DNA of 64,000 nucleotides, from assembly GCF_020497125.1 (NCBI RefSeq), contig NC_059073.1, positions 16,141,225 through 16,205,224 on the forward strand, written 5' to 3'. A model generated the notes under the pieces. It saw only the letters and a list, made by a program, of their open reading frames with translations. It had not been told where the DNA came from and did no database searches. Within the stretch, counting starts at the first letter, position 1. Each line of letters begins with the position of its first letter. The DNA comes from Mauremys mutica. Its lineage: Eukaryota > Chordata > Testudines > Geoemydidae. Shown here in pieces: positions 21,649 through 32,568 of this stretch. The position numbers were made by a program, and so were the translations under genes.

Positions 21649-22480
21649 TGTAATGAGATGGAGTGGCCTCATTCTGGTAGAGAGGGGGTTAATTCACCAT
21701 TCTGGGCTCAGCTCACCCTGCCCCACCCCCCTTGCAGGAAGTGCACAGGTGAGGCAGGAAGTATAAAAGTAGGGCCCTGAGCTCAGTTAGGCCAGGCCAG
21801 GGAAGGAGCCACATGTCCTTCCCAGTTGGCTGAACCACCAGTGGAGCCTGCCCACGATCCACTGTGGCGGGTGATGACTCCCCAGAGCCGGCCTGGAGAG
21901 AAGGCCAGCTGCTACCCTGGGAGACTGAGAAACCCAGGGAGGAAGCAGAGAGTGAGCCACCTGACAAGGGGACTGGGAATCAGGCCCCAGACACCAGTAG
22001 GAAGTAGCCCAGGTATATGAGACATTGGGCCTGTTGTGTTTCTAGAAGGCGAGGCAGTCACACCATGTTTCCCCAACAACCTTGCGATGGGATCACTTGT
22101 CACTTTGAGAGCCCTGGACTAGGACCCAATGGCGCAAGGTGGGCCTGGGTGCCCCTACCCCTGGCCATGCACTCAAGGCTGGATGAGCGCTAAGCCTTAG
22201 CTCAGGAGGCCTAAGCCATGGGCTGTTTGCCTGCTCAGTCGTCACCCCAACTGCCTGAGCTACCAACTGTTTATTTGCTCAACTCCTCGTCGGGAGGCCT
22301 GAGCTATCACTTCCTTGGTTGCCAAGCCACAAGGTAGGATGCCTGATAGACCAATCCAGCGTGAGCACTGGTTCCCTGCCACCACAGAAGGGAGTGTCCT
22401 GGTCCTGAGATGCAGAAAGCTTACCATCTAAAACCTGTATTTTCTCCTCGGGCCCAGACAAATCCAATATTTGATTATGC
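21649..22480 (+). mobile_element. LTR-like / retroelement leader sequence, plus strand
   Basis: The block begins with TGTAATGAGATGG. A good TATA box, TATAAAAG, lies at 21762-21769, followed by a purine-rich GC-moderate leader (GGCCAGGCCAGGGAAGGAG). Further down, GCCTGAGCT-type words repeat loosely (22200-22310). The arrangement suits an LTR plus leader of a Ty3/Gypsy- or ERV-type element. No protein-coding remnant was seen, and the 3' end is not defined. Confidence 0.4.
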
Positions 22481-22994
22481 CACCACCCTATATGATGAGC
22501 TGTTGATATCTCTGTGGCATTGTAGGTTCCACCAAGATCTTTAAAATAAGCCTACATGGTTTAGTATTGATTTTATATGAGGAAGTCACACAAGCTTCAA
22601 CAGAAATGGTTTAGCTTATGTGAGCCCAAATGAGATGAAAATCTGGAAGCACAATAATCAAATTCGTTGACAGCCAAATATTAATTGGCACCATAACCCT
22701 GACAGTGACTCTTTCTTTTGTTACCATTTTTGTTTTGTAACAAATGCCAAGCAGTTGATTTAACTTCCAATCCCACTAAAAGCTTCAAGCAAAAATGTCA
22801 TAGGTCACTTCCCAATGTCCAGTGTAAGTTTTAAAGCCAGGATGAAAATGGAGTGCTGCTGTATTGTCAATATGAAATAAAGGATACCCAACGACATCGC
22901 TCCACCTTATACTTTGATAAATCTTAAGCCTTAAGAGTGCATGTGGTCCCAGAGACATAGACAGAGTCATTGGGAAGATGTGCATTTCTTTATC
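22481..22994. other. Unassigned
   Basis: No feature recognised. Confidence 0.4.
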
Positions 22995-23692
22995 CTATTT
23001 AAATAAAATAATTTGCTTCATAGATATATAAATCCATGGTACACCCACATCTTGAATACTGCATACCGGTGTGGTCTCCTCATCTCAAAAAAAGATATAC
23101 TGGCATTAGAAAAGGATCAGAGAAGGGCAACTAAAATGATTAGGGGTTTGGAATGGGTCCCATATGAGGAGAAATTAAAGAGGCTAGGACTTTTCAGCTT
23201 GGAGAAGAGGAGAGTAAGGAGGATATGGTAGAGGTATATAAAATCACGAGTGGTGTGGAGAAAGTGAATAAGGAAAAGTTATTGACTTGTTCTCAAAATA
23301 TAAGAACTAGGGGCCACCAAATGAAATTAATGGGCAGCAGGTTTAAAACAAAGAAAAGGAAGTTCTTCTTCACACAGCGCACAGTTAACCTGTGGAACTC
23401 CTTGCCTGAGGAGGTTGTGAAGGCTAGGACTATAACAGTGTTTAAAAGAGAACTAGATAAATTCATGGAGGTTAAGTCCATTAATAGCCATTAGCCAGGA
23501 TGGGTAAGAAATGGTGTCCCTAGCCTCTGTTTGTCAGAGGGTGGAGATGGATGGCAGGAGAGAGTTCATTTGATCATTACCTGTTAGGTTCACTCCCTCT
23601 GGGGCACCTGGCATTGGCCACTGTCGGCAGACAGGATACTGATCTGGATGGATCTTTGGTCTGACCCAGTATGGCCATTCTTAATAGCAATT
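22995..23692 (+). pseudogene. CR1 LINE ORF2 C-terminus and 3' UTR
   Basis: This is the 3' end of a CR1 non-LTR retrotransposon. The first segment (23013-23231) ends in [13 protein letters not shown] and the second (23225-23494) contains VNLWNSLPEEVV and FKRELDKFM, hallmarks of the CR1 ORF2 C-terminus. The two segments lie in different frames, so a 1-2 base indel near 23228 breaks the protein. Reverse transcriptase and endonuclease domains are missing because of 5' truncation, the usual fate of CR1 copies. The 3' UTR follows, with GGTCTGACCCAGTATGGC near the end (23660-23680). It is the best-preserved CR1 in the window. Confidence 0.92.
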
Positions 23693-25627
23693 AACAATAC
23701 AACACTAGCTATTTTCTCCCATCGTGCACTTCTCTCCAGTAATGGTAATTAGCAGTAATACATATGAAGTCTCATCCCCTATTTCTTCTCCGAGATTTAT
23801 CAGATTTTTGCCAGGTTGAAGCATGCTTCTCTCTTGATTTAATGTCGTAAGATGTCGTAGTAAATTCATCTACCATTGGCCATTAGTGAATGGATCAGAG
23901 TGAATTCCCACGGCACATTGTGTGTGCACGTACTACAGGTCAGCATTTATACTTCATCCCTTCTAGAAAGGTCCACTTTCTTTCTGCATGTCTTTTTCTG
24001 ACTACATGCTGTATCGACAATAAACCAAATAAGAGACTTGATGCTACCTGTTGTTAATTACCTATCACTCAGGAACTACTGCCCAGCTATTAAATGATTC
24101 ACCCATGGCACAGATACATTTTACAGGATCACTTTTCTTCATTTGGTATTCTGAAAAATAAACGCTAAGCTTTAGCCACAGAAATTGAAATTCTAAATTC
24201 GTGCTTAAGGCTGCAAAGCTTAGATGCTCTATCATTAGAGTTAAATATGGCAGACAATTTTGTTGAAGCCAATTATCTTCCAGTGTTTCTACATGGCAAT
24301 TAGCCAGAAAAAAAGTTAATGTTTTGCCCAGGGAAGGAGAAGAGGGTCTGAGTCAACTTACTGAAAAAAATGCCCAGCAACAGGAAAATGTGAAACCAGG
24401 TGCCTCTGGCTACTCAGATCATTATCTTCACTTACAAGGATACCAGGGGTGAAATCCCAGCCCTAATGAATCAATGCGAGCTTTTCTATTGACTTCAGTG
24501 GAGCCAGGTTTTCACCCAAGCACTTCCAAAGGCCTGACATTTCCCATGGTTAGTAAAAAGAATTTGAAAAAGGAATGAGCAGATAAATGCCCCAACAATG
24601 TCACTTCAGTAATACAGGATGAGCCCTCCATCTGCCTGCTGAACAAAGACACCTGTTTCCTGTCATCCCATGCATTGAAAAGGAGAACCAAGTACACATT
24701 TCAAACTTTGTTATCTCAAAGACAAGGGCCCAGTCCTGTAATACTTACTCATGAGAATAAGGTCTGGTGACGGTTCCAGGATTGGGCCCCAGATTGAAAA
24801 AAGTTCAGATGAAACAACAACGGCCCTAAATCTTCACCCGGCACTTGAATTAGCAAATATTTTAGAGACATAATGTCTTCCCTTCTGTGCCCCTCTTCCG
24901 AGGGCCGGGAGCAGAAAAGCTGAAATACCATAAGGAACACTGTTCTTGGGATTTTCCAAGACAAGAAATGCCTGCAACAGGAAAATGTCCAGCAAATGCC
25001 TGCTCTTGTGAGACTCCCAGAAAAAAGTCCCTATACTGCAGACAGAGCCACATGACTAGAAGGACCTGGATCTCATTTCAGGATCAGGGTACAAGAGAAG
25101 AAGGTTTGGTTCCTCCTTAGAGACTCGCCCGAGTATTGTCCGGACATCTGAAGTGAAGCAAAGCTCTGAAATGTAAATGTTTGTCGGGCTCTCATCAATG
25201 AAAGTTGAAGAGGACTCTTGGAGTGTATGTCAAATGACTTGTAGATGATAGTAATTCTAAGACCGTGTGGAAGTGAAGCTTATTTAGGGTGGAAATGAAG
25301 GGCATTGTTTGCTGTTTCCCTGGACAGTTATGCAAATTCACTTCTCTCCTGACCTTTAGCATGCCCTGCTTTTCTCCTCTGGGGTCAGTCTGGAGCCTTG
25401 TCCGATGATCATGCCGTGGTTTTGTGATATGAACAACTGAGGATTATGATGTGACCAGGAAACCAATTTTATTTGATACTCCTGAGTATGGTTTTGAACT
25501 GAAGTCTCCAGCAACAAAAGGCTAATGCATTCAGGCCTCAGAAAAGGACTTCAGTGAAATCACTTATAGGCTTAAAGATAGATACATGCTTCAGTGTCTT
25601 CCTGAACAGGGCTTAAGGGAAGAAAGA
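23693..25627. other. Unassigned, repeat-poor
   Basis: Nearly 2 kb with no recognised exon, RNA gene or long repeat, apart from the foldback at 24446-24517. Open frames on both strands near 24750-25120 are short and overlapping. Confidence 0.4.
24446..24517. repeat. Foldback mini-element
   Basis: GGGGTGAAATCCCAGCCC at the left opposes GAGCCAGGTTTTCACCC at the right, with TTGACTTCAGTGG in the centre. Same design as 11116-11185 and 44153-44227. Confidence 0.65.
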
Positions 25628-25865
25628 TGGTGTCATGGTACAGGCACTGGACTGGGACTCTGGAGATTTGATTCTCGTTAGTGCCGCCACAGGCCCCCTA
25701 TGTGACCATGAGGGACTCGTTTAAACTATCTTTACCACTGTGCCCCATCTGTAAAATGGGGATCATAATATTTCTTTTCCCTGAAACCCGTTGCTGGCCT
25801 TCTTGCAGCGCTTAATACAATGTAGCCCTGATCTCAGCTGGGGCCACTAAATGCTATTTTCATTT
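25628..25865 (+). mobile_element. MIR-like CORE-SINE, nearly full length
   Basis: A tRNA-like head (GGTACAGGCACTGGACTGGG, GATTTGATTCTCG) is followed by the MIR-type core (CTATGTGACC, CCATCTGTAAAATGGGGATC) and a 3' part (GCGCTTAATACAATGTAGCC, CTGATCTCAGCTGGGGCC). It is among the longest copies of this family here. Confidence 0.8.
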
Positions 25866-26689
25866 ACAAAACAACGGAAAGAATAAAAAATGGACTACAA
25901 AATCAGGTATGAGAAACATCCTTGATGTGTATAGAATACACCAGATCACTATTTGGATTTTTTTTTTTAATGAACGATTGAAGGTTGGTTTAGAAAAAGC
26001 GATGCTGCTTTTTATAAACAGCTGTCAACTTCCTTGACTGCTCATAGGGTGCCAGGGTCGCTGGTGATGCCTTTGCGGCGTCTGAGCTGTCAGTCAGACA
26101 GAGGCTGGGTGAAGGCACAGTCACATCAGGAATAGTCTAGATTATTACAATCATATGATGTAGCTGTTTCCCTGCTAATGTTGCTGATATTGCGGTGACA
26201 TGCATTATCATCCCAGCTGCCAACATGTCTCGAGAGACGGAGAAGGGGAAAAAACAAACAAACAGCCCCCCCTCCACACACACACACACATTTCTTGTCT
26301 GGAACTGGACGTTTTTCTCCTTGTTTTATTCCCAGCTGAATAAAGCAGGCAGTTTGGCTTTCATCATCAGTTTCATCTTTGCTCATAGACACTTGCCACA
26401 TGGAATCAATGAGTAAATAATTAAGGCTCCGATTCTGTACTGGACAAGTTTCCCATTAGCTAGTTTGTGCCTTTAGGCACAGCCCTGAGCAAGGGGGAGC
26501 AGGCAAGCCACACCGCACCAAGAGGAGCTCTAGGAAAGCCCTGTGCCCCAACCACACCCAGAATTGCAGCTCAAAAAACCATCGTTTTGGCTTAAGCTTG
26601 GTTATTTTTAATGAATAATAATAAATTTGTGTTTTTTTTATTACTCTCCTTTTGGTTTTAGAGCCTAGAACTGGGCCAAAGTATTTTCA
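25866..26689. other. Unassigned, with a (CA)n tract at 26275-26290
   Basis: A short CA microsatellite (26275-26290) is the only simple repeat of note. No exon or transposon end was recognised. Confidence 0.45.
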
Positions 26690-27020
26690 TTGAAGAATGC
26701 AGATTCATCAGTACCAAGACACTTTCAGAATCCCATTTTGCCAAATTGTTCACCTCAAAAAATGAACACAAACAATTTCTGCAAAGGCAAAATGTCCTGT
26801 TATCATAGTTTCTAAATTAAACAACTTTTCATTTAGAAACGTATTTCAATTTTATTTTTAAAATGTAAAGAAAAATTACATAATGTTCAAAATCAAATCA
26901 AAATGTTTCAGTCAACATGAAATTATTATTTTTTTTTACTTGATTTGTTGATAATTTCAAAGCAAATTCAGACTTGGGATAACTTGAAACACTTTTTTTT
27001 ACTAATATTTTTTTCAGATT
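26690..27020. repeat. AT-rich A/T-tract repeat
   Basis: Rich in AAAATGT, TTTCATT and CATTTAGAAAC words, with a T run at 26930-26937 and another at 26992-26999. Same vocabulary as the AT-rich blocks at 37440 and 46425. Confidence 0.4.
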
Positions 27021-28129
27021 TGCCAGCAAGCCAAAAAATCTGCTATTTGCACAGCTCTCTTTGAGCCTTCAGGGCACATTTGTGTCATGTTTTCAGATTT
27101 TTCTCTGCAACCATAAGGGCTAGAAACTTGCTTGCTTTCTTAAAACGAAAGCTGAGATTCTCAGCTTATCACGTGACTCTGGGATCTGGGACTTACAGAA
27201 ACACACCAAATATTGTGAAACCTGTAGGAGTTGGCAACACTGGACACCCCACTGAGGCTACTGACCCCTTTCTCTGTTGGGTGGGGGAAGGGTAATGATG
27301 TACTGCTGTCCTACGCTATGCTGACTGGCACACTGGCAGAATGGACTCCAATCTCCCCCTTTCCTGCCTCTCATCACCTACCCTCCACCACCTGCAACTA
27401 GTGCCTGCTCGGAAACTCCAGCATGCCCAGTCCCCAACACTCAGTAGCCTTTGCAGTGGTGTAAAATCAGGAGGTTATTATTCCCTTTTCCTTCCCTGAG
27501 TGGGCAAATCACCCACTGACCCATTAGGACTACTTGCAGAGTAAGGTACTACTCAACAAGTACAGGCCCTAAGTGAAATGCTATGAACTGAGCATTTGTT
27601 CTTCCCCTGTCAAGCTCACAACTTATATTCTCTCCCCTCTTGACTCAAAATAGTCTGTATCGTGCATGCAGGAGAAAATTGAGAGATGAGCCTGTTGAAA
27701 AGAACACAGTGTTAGTGCTTAAATTTGTGGATCCAGGTAATGTCTTGTCAATACAAACACCCACCCAGCCATCTCAGTACTCTCTCAAGCCCAGGGTGCG
27801 TTCCAAGGAGAAGAAAAGGTGGTATTTTTAGTGCTGCTATACGTCATTTAAGAAAAGAAAAAAAATGTCTTCCAGGAGCTCTGCTGCCCTGATCTCTCTG
27901 ATTTTCAGTCCTTCTGTGCATTACATTAATGAAGAAAGCAACGGGGAAGAGAAGGGCAGGGGGTGGGGTAAAGAAAAACAGAGGGGAAACGGGAGGGGGC
28001 TATTTCAAGTTTTTTTAAAAAAGAAGCCTACATACATATTTTCCTCTTTGAAGTCATAATAATAAACATCTCAGTCTCTACAATGTAGAGAAATCTATTA
28101 AATAAGATGAGCAAACTAATATAGCTGCT
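27021..28129. other. Unassigned
   Basis: About 1.1 kb, with a purine-rich stretch near 27930-27990. No feature recognised. Confidence 0.4.
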
Positions 28130-28572
28130 TTTGATGATTTTAATAATCTTCTAATGAGATGGTTGACAAAGGTAATAGTGCTGATGTGATACACATGGAC
28201 TTCTGTAAGGTGTTTGACTTGGTGCGGCACAACATTTTGAAACTAGAACAATACAAAATCAGCATAGCAAATACTGACTAGACTAAAAACTAGCTGCCAG
28301 ATAGGTCTCAAAATGGAACCGTAAATGGGGAGTCATTCTCAAGCATGGATTAGTTCTTGGCCCTACACTATTTAGCATTGTTATCAATGATGTGGAAGAA
28401 AACATAAAATTAACACTGATAGAGTTTGCAGATGGCATAAAAGATGGCAGGACTGATAAATAATGAGGAGGACAGATCACTGATACGGAGCGATCTGGAT
28501 CACTTGGTAAACTGGGCTCAAGCAAACAATATGCATTTCAGTATGGCTAATTGTAAAATCGTCAGAACATAA
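28130..28572 (+). pseudogene. CR1 LINE reverse-transcriptase relic
   Basis: Conceptual translation over several frames gives the order of CR1 reverse-transcriptase blocks: a ...VIHMDFCKVFDLVRHN-type block (first metal-binding Asp in MDF), then GLVLGPTLFSIVINDV, then EFADGIKDG. The last is the polymerase catalytic box, normally FADD, with the second Asp replaced by Gly. Stops and frameshifts separate the blocks, so the relic is non-functional. The flanking hAT fragment at 28575 abuts its end. It is older than the CR1 at 22995. Confidence 0.85.
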
Positions 28573-28574
28573 AT

Positions 28575-28724
28575 GTAGGAACAGCGAACCGCGGCCACTG
28601 GGAGCTTTGGGGGGCTGTGCCCGCAGATGGTCAACGTCCACAACATGTCTCGCGGCCTGCAATCCACTTACCCTGATGGGCTGCATGCAGTCTGCGGGTC
28701 GCAGGTTGTCCACCACTGGTCTAC
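28575..28724. mobile_element. hAT fragment, right part
   Basis: GAACCGCGGCCACTGGGAGC, GGTCAACGTCCACAACATGT and the terminal GGTTGTCCACCACTGG match the right part of a common reptile hAT (ending ...CCACCACTG). The left end is missing. It lies against the CR1 relic, so the join is probably a truncation or deletion junction. Confidence 0.6.
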
Positions 28725-29309
28725 AGTGGTGCAGCTGCCGTGTTTTAAGTGTACACAAGCCTGGAGTCTGAAGGGTCGGCACTGTGCCCAGAGGGGCGAC
28801 GTCCGGGCAACAGCTTACAACACTTGGCGGGGGGTGCAAATAGCAGCTCTGTGCCCTGAAAGTGTGCCGAGGGACCCCAAGTTTGGGGCAGTGGCTGGAT
28901 TCCGTTCTGGCTCCAGGAGCTGGAAACACCCCTGAGAATCCAGAGCACAGAGGCTTAGATTCCCATCACACCAACCCCAGTGGATTGCAGGAAAGGCCAC
29001 CAGCTAGAATCTGTCATTTAGTGATGCCAGAAATTGTGGGTGGGAGTCTGAGCCAGTGATATTTGTTATTTTTAGGAGGGACCCCGACCTATTTGAATCC
29101 AGCCCTTGTTGCTGCGACAAAACATGGCAGAAAGCTTAGGTAGGTATGCCTGCCTGTTGTTATATATTCATCATGGTTTGGGGGCCATCTCCACCTCTGT
29201 TCCCTGTTGTTTCTCTCTGACAGCACCCGCCTTATGTCCATGGCCTCTTGCCCCTTCCAGTCTCATGCTGGAATCTCTTAATTTTTCCACTTTTAACCAG
29301 ATACAGGAC
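28725..29309. other. Unassigned
   Basis: GC-moderate sequence with overlapping open frames on both strands (28477-29000). No domain was recognised in them; I treat them as compositional. Confidence 0.4.
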
Positions 29310-29317
29310 TCTGTGAA

Positions 29318-29486
29318 CAGGGCTGCCCAGAGGATTCAGAGGGCCTGGGGCAAAGCAATTTTGGGGGCCCCTTCCATAAAAAAAAGTTGCAATACTATAG
29401 AATACTGTATTCTCGTGGGGACCCATGTGGGGCCCAGGGCCTGGGTAAATTGCCCCACTTGCCCCCTCCTCCCCCGGGCAGCCCTG
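29318..29486. mobile_element. Small hAT-type MITE, 169 bp
   Basis: The ends CAGGGCTGCCC and GGGCAGCCCTG are a perfect 11-bp inverted repeat. The flanks carry a perfect 8-bp duplication, TCTGTGAA (29310-29317 and 29487-29494). The interior contains GGGCCTGGGG / GGCCCAGGGC complementary words. Non-coding. Confidence 0.93.
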
Positions 29487-29494
29487 TCTGTGAA

Positions 29495-30026
29495 TACCAA
29501 CTGCTTATCACCCTGCAGATCCACTTGCCTTTCCTCCCTTTGGCGTGATATTGACCAATAGTCTTCTTAAAACAAAGTGTGTTTATTTAGCTGTTGGAAC
29601 AAAGCATTAGAGAAAGGATTTTAAAACAACAAACAGCCTGCATGCATATTTAATCTCATCTAATCTTACCCTTCACTACAAGCTCAGTTAGACAGGCTTT
29701 CCTCTTCAGTCACTTGAACAGAATAAAACCAGTTTAAATTCTCCAGGTCCTGCGGGGTGTCAGAGTGACACTTTAAATATCACTGATCCCAAAACCTTCC
29801 CTGCATCAATATTAAACATTTGACAGTTTCCCTCTCTTCCACCTTCCAAGTGATGCTGTGTCTTCTTAGTAATATCTTCTCTGCAGGAGCCACCTACTTG
29901 TAAGGCTCTGATACTGAAAGCTCCTTTGCATGGAAGAACCTTTACCCCAACAAGAAGATGCACTGGAATCAATGGAGTTCTTTGCGAGCACATGGAGCTT
30001 AATGCAGTATCAGGATCTCTGCTTTT
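29495..30026. other. Unassigned
   Basis: No feature recognised. Confidence 0.4.
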
Positions 30027-30335
30027 TCATGCATGGTAAGGACAGAAGAAAACATTAGATCCTCTAGTCTGACCTCCTGTATAGCACGGGTCATAGAATT
30101 TCATCCAGTTACACATATATTGAGCCCAGTAACTTGAGTCTGGATAAAGCATATCTTCCAGAAAGGCATCCAGTCTTGATCTGAAGACATCAAGAGATGG
30201 AGAATCCCCCACTATCCTTGGCACTTTCTTCCAATGGTTAATCATCATCATTGTTAAATTCAAATTAGAAATAAGGCACACATTTTTGTCTAGCTTTAAC
30301 TTCCAGCCATTGGTTCTTGTTATTTCTTTCTGCAT
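30027..30335 (-). pseudogene. CR1 LINE ORF2 C-terminal relic, minus strand
   Basis: The minus strand encodes a C-terminal CR1 segment with NGWKLKLDKNVCL, NHWKKVPRIVGD, then PSLDVFRSRLDAF. Downstream (lower coordinates) is CR1 3' UTR with CTAGTCTGACCTCCTGTATA on the plus strand. The frame is open for about 100 codons yet is only the tail of a roughly 900-1000-codon protein. Confidence 0.85.
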
Positions 30336-30599
30336 TAGAGAGAGACTTATTCAAGGCTTAATTAGAAGAGGGTCCCTGAGGGCACTAATGTAATATGCAT
30401 AATAATAGTGTCCTCTCATTTCTTCCCTTTCTATGTAATTCTGAACCAATCTCCTTTGTTCTAGGCATAGATATCTAGGAAACTTGTGTCGTGTATTTGT
30501 ATTTTGTTCCTTTGTTTTTAACTCTGTGTTGTTTTTCAGTTAGTTCTTCTGCTTCATCTGGTCTAAGCAAATTGCATCTGATAATTAAGAAATACTTCC
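30336..30599. other. Unassigned spacer
   Basis: AT-rich sequence between the CR1 tail and the integrase relic; may include more of the Gypsy-type element. Confidence 0.3.
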
Positions 30600-31110
30600 T
30601 TAGGAGTTTCCTTTGTGGATTGATTCATGAAATAAAAGAAAGTTTGCAATACAATTTTCTACCCTCACATTCCCCACACATACTTTTAAGTGTCAGCAGG
30701 AAGCATTCTGCTAATCCATTGGACACTGGGCAATATGCAGCTGAGCTTGCATCTTCAACTGAATTTCTCTCTAGCGGGAAAATCTGAAATTCCTTAGAAT
30801 CAAACTGAGGGCCATAATTTGAAGCTGTGTGATGAACATGGTCCACAGTGCCTCAAAACAATATGAGCAGAAGTGTTTGTCATATGTTCCACTTCTGGCC
30901 ATCTGAATTAGCATCAACTATGGCTAAGTAAATTTGTTTATTCTCCGCAAAAATCCATATGCAGTCTTTGCCAAGATAATATATTCGACTTCCATGCAGT
31001 GTTTTGTGGCATGTTTGATGACCATTGAAGAGTTCATGTTGACTCATTTCTCCATCAATTTCTTGGTCTATCCCTGGCCATCAAAAGTAACAAACCTGCG
31101 GCAGAGCTAG
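30600..31110 (-). pseudogene. Ty3/Gypsy-type integrase relic, minus strand
   Basis: Read on the minus strand, pieces of a retrotransposon integrase appear in order: an H/C-rich start, then IYLAIVDANSDGQ, then SNYGPQFDSKEF, then CPVSNGLAECFLLTLKSM (30625-30846). These correspond to the integrase core, where the usual SDNGPQF box has lost its Asp (SNYGPQF) and the third acidic residue (Glu of GLAE) is kept. Frames change and stops occur between the pieces. Protease, reverse transcriptase and LTRs are not visible nearby. It is a retrotransposon relic, not a host gene. Confidence 0.75.
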
Positions 31111-32367
31111 GTCCACCTTGTCCCTTTAGATGACCAGCTTCTCAACCCTATTCTTCTTAACTATGTGAGAGATTCAGAGGGCGTGTGTGTGTACTTGTGG
31201 TGGTGGGGATCTGCTAGAATGAAAAAGATGGGTACCCTAGCTGTGCTAATGTATTCTACTGCAGTGGCAACAGAATGCATCTCAATAAGGATAAACGGCA
31301 ACATCTGTACTGATGATTAGATATTATGCAAATAGTGCCAAATATCTGATGCTGAAGCAGCTGCAATCCATGCTAAGGTACTTGTATTTCGCCTGCTAGA
31401 TAAAAACACCAAGATGTCCTTTCTACAGGTGTTTGGCAGCAGTTACCATAGGGAGAAAAGAGCAGAATTAATTGGGTTTTTTTTCCAGACTGCCTTCTCA
31501 CTCGATAATAATTAAAATAGACAAGTTTGTGACATGCACTATGTATTCTTCTCCATCATGGGATCTTCCATTTGGCAGCACAACACATCGTGATAACTAA
31601 ACCATTAAAGTGTCTATGCTTAAAAATAAAATCTACCACCATGATTCTCTCAGGTTACACTGTACATTCTTGTTTACAGAGGTGTTTTGGATTACATCTG
31701 GCTGCGCACGGACTTTGTAATACGATGAATCCCAGGCAGCAACTGGAGGATGAGGCGGAGAGAAGAGGGCACACAGAGATTAGTAACAGTCTACACACAT
31801 TGATTAGAGCACCCTGTGGGAATGCTCCACATTGTTACATTCCTGGGAGTCACCAGATGCTGTTTAGCCAACTGTATAGGAAAAGAGCGCTTGAGAAATT
31901 GTACATTGTCAGTCATGATGCAATTCTTATTTTAGGGCTATGCATAGAGTCAAATTTGTTCACAGCCTGATCATCTCTGCTCAAATAAATTCAGAGGGAC
32001 AGAACTACTGGCTTCAAGACACCAATAAAAATAAAAGGGTTACATGGCATTGAAAACACTATGCACATGACCCTCTTTGCTGGATTCATGTGACATTTTT
32101 ACCATGTGTTTTAAGGGTTCTTCTTGCAGCTGTTTTGCCCTTCCTCTTGCCCTCATCCTCCCCTCTGCCAGTGTAGTCATGAGCTCTATATATTTCAGCG
32201 ATCCCCAGCGATAAATGAGAGAGAAACTCCCAGGACTACGTGGTTGTGTGTGTCTGATCTCCCTTCTGTGCCTTAAAGGCAGAATGCACTCTGTTGTGGT
32301 CAGAGATGTTAATTGCAGCAGTACAGAACTGCTGCTGTCTGCTCTGTGTAGAGTAAGTAATTGATTT

Positions 32368-32371
<4 letters not shown>
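31111..32371. other. Unassigned
   Basis: About 1.2 kb without a recognised element. A (GT)-rich stretch occurs near 31183-31206. The 132-codon frame at 31572-31970 shows no known domain. Confidence 0.4.

Positions 32372-32414
<43 letters not shown>
32372..32414. repeat. (TA)n microsatellite, about 43 bp
   Basis: Uninterrupted TA dinucleotides end in ATCTTCTTACTG and lie about 15 bp before the reptile repeat at 32430. Likely polymorphic. Confidence 0.97.
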
Positions 32415-32416
<2 letters not shown>

Positions 32417-32429
32417 TCTTACTGTATTT

Positions 32430-32568
32430 TCCACTGCATGCATCCGATGAAGTGGGCTGTAGCCCACGAAAGCTTATGCTCAAATAAATTTGTTAGTCTC
32501 TAAGGTGCCACAAGCACTCCTGTTCTTTTTGCGGATACAGACTAACACGGCTGCTACCCTGAAACCTG
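32430..32568 (+). mobile_element. Reptile interspersed repeat, possible Penelope-like end, hammerhead-like core
   Basis: The sequence GAAGTGGGCTGTAGCCCACG through TTAGTCTCTAAGGTGCCACA to CAGACTAACACGGCTGCTAC is a very common turtle/reptile repeat. Its class is uncertain; from memory I favour a Penelope-like element. Positions 32444-32481 can fold like a hammerhead ribozyme: a CCGATGA box (32444-32450, C where the consensus has U), stem II of seven pairs (32452-32458 with 32461-32467), GAA (32468-32470), a short stem III (AGC 32471-32473 with GCT 32478-32480) and a C at 32481 as the cleavage-site base. One extra A (32451) and a weak stem I depart from the active consensus. Confidence 0.65.

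Noticed and set aside
32040..32483. 147-codon minus-strand frame with an Ile/Tyr repeat
   Set aside because: It reads through the (TA)n microsatellite and the adjacent repeat; the repeating residues are an artefact of the dinucleotide.
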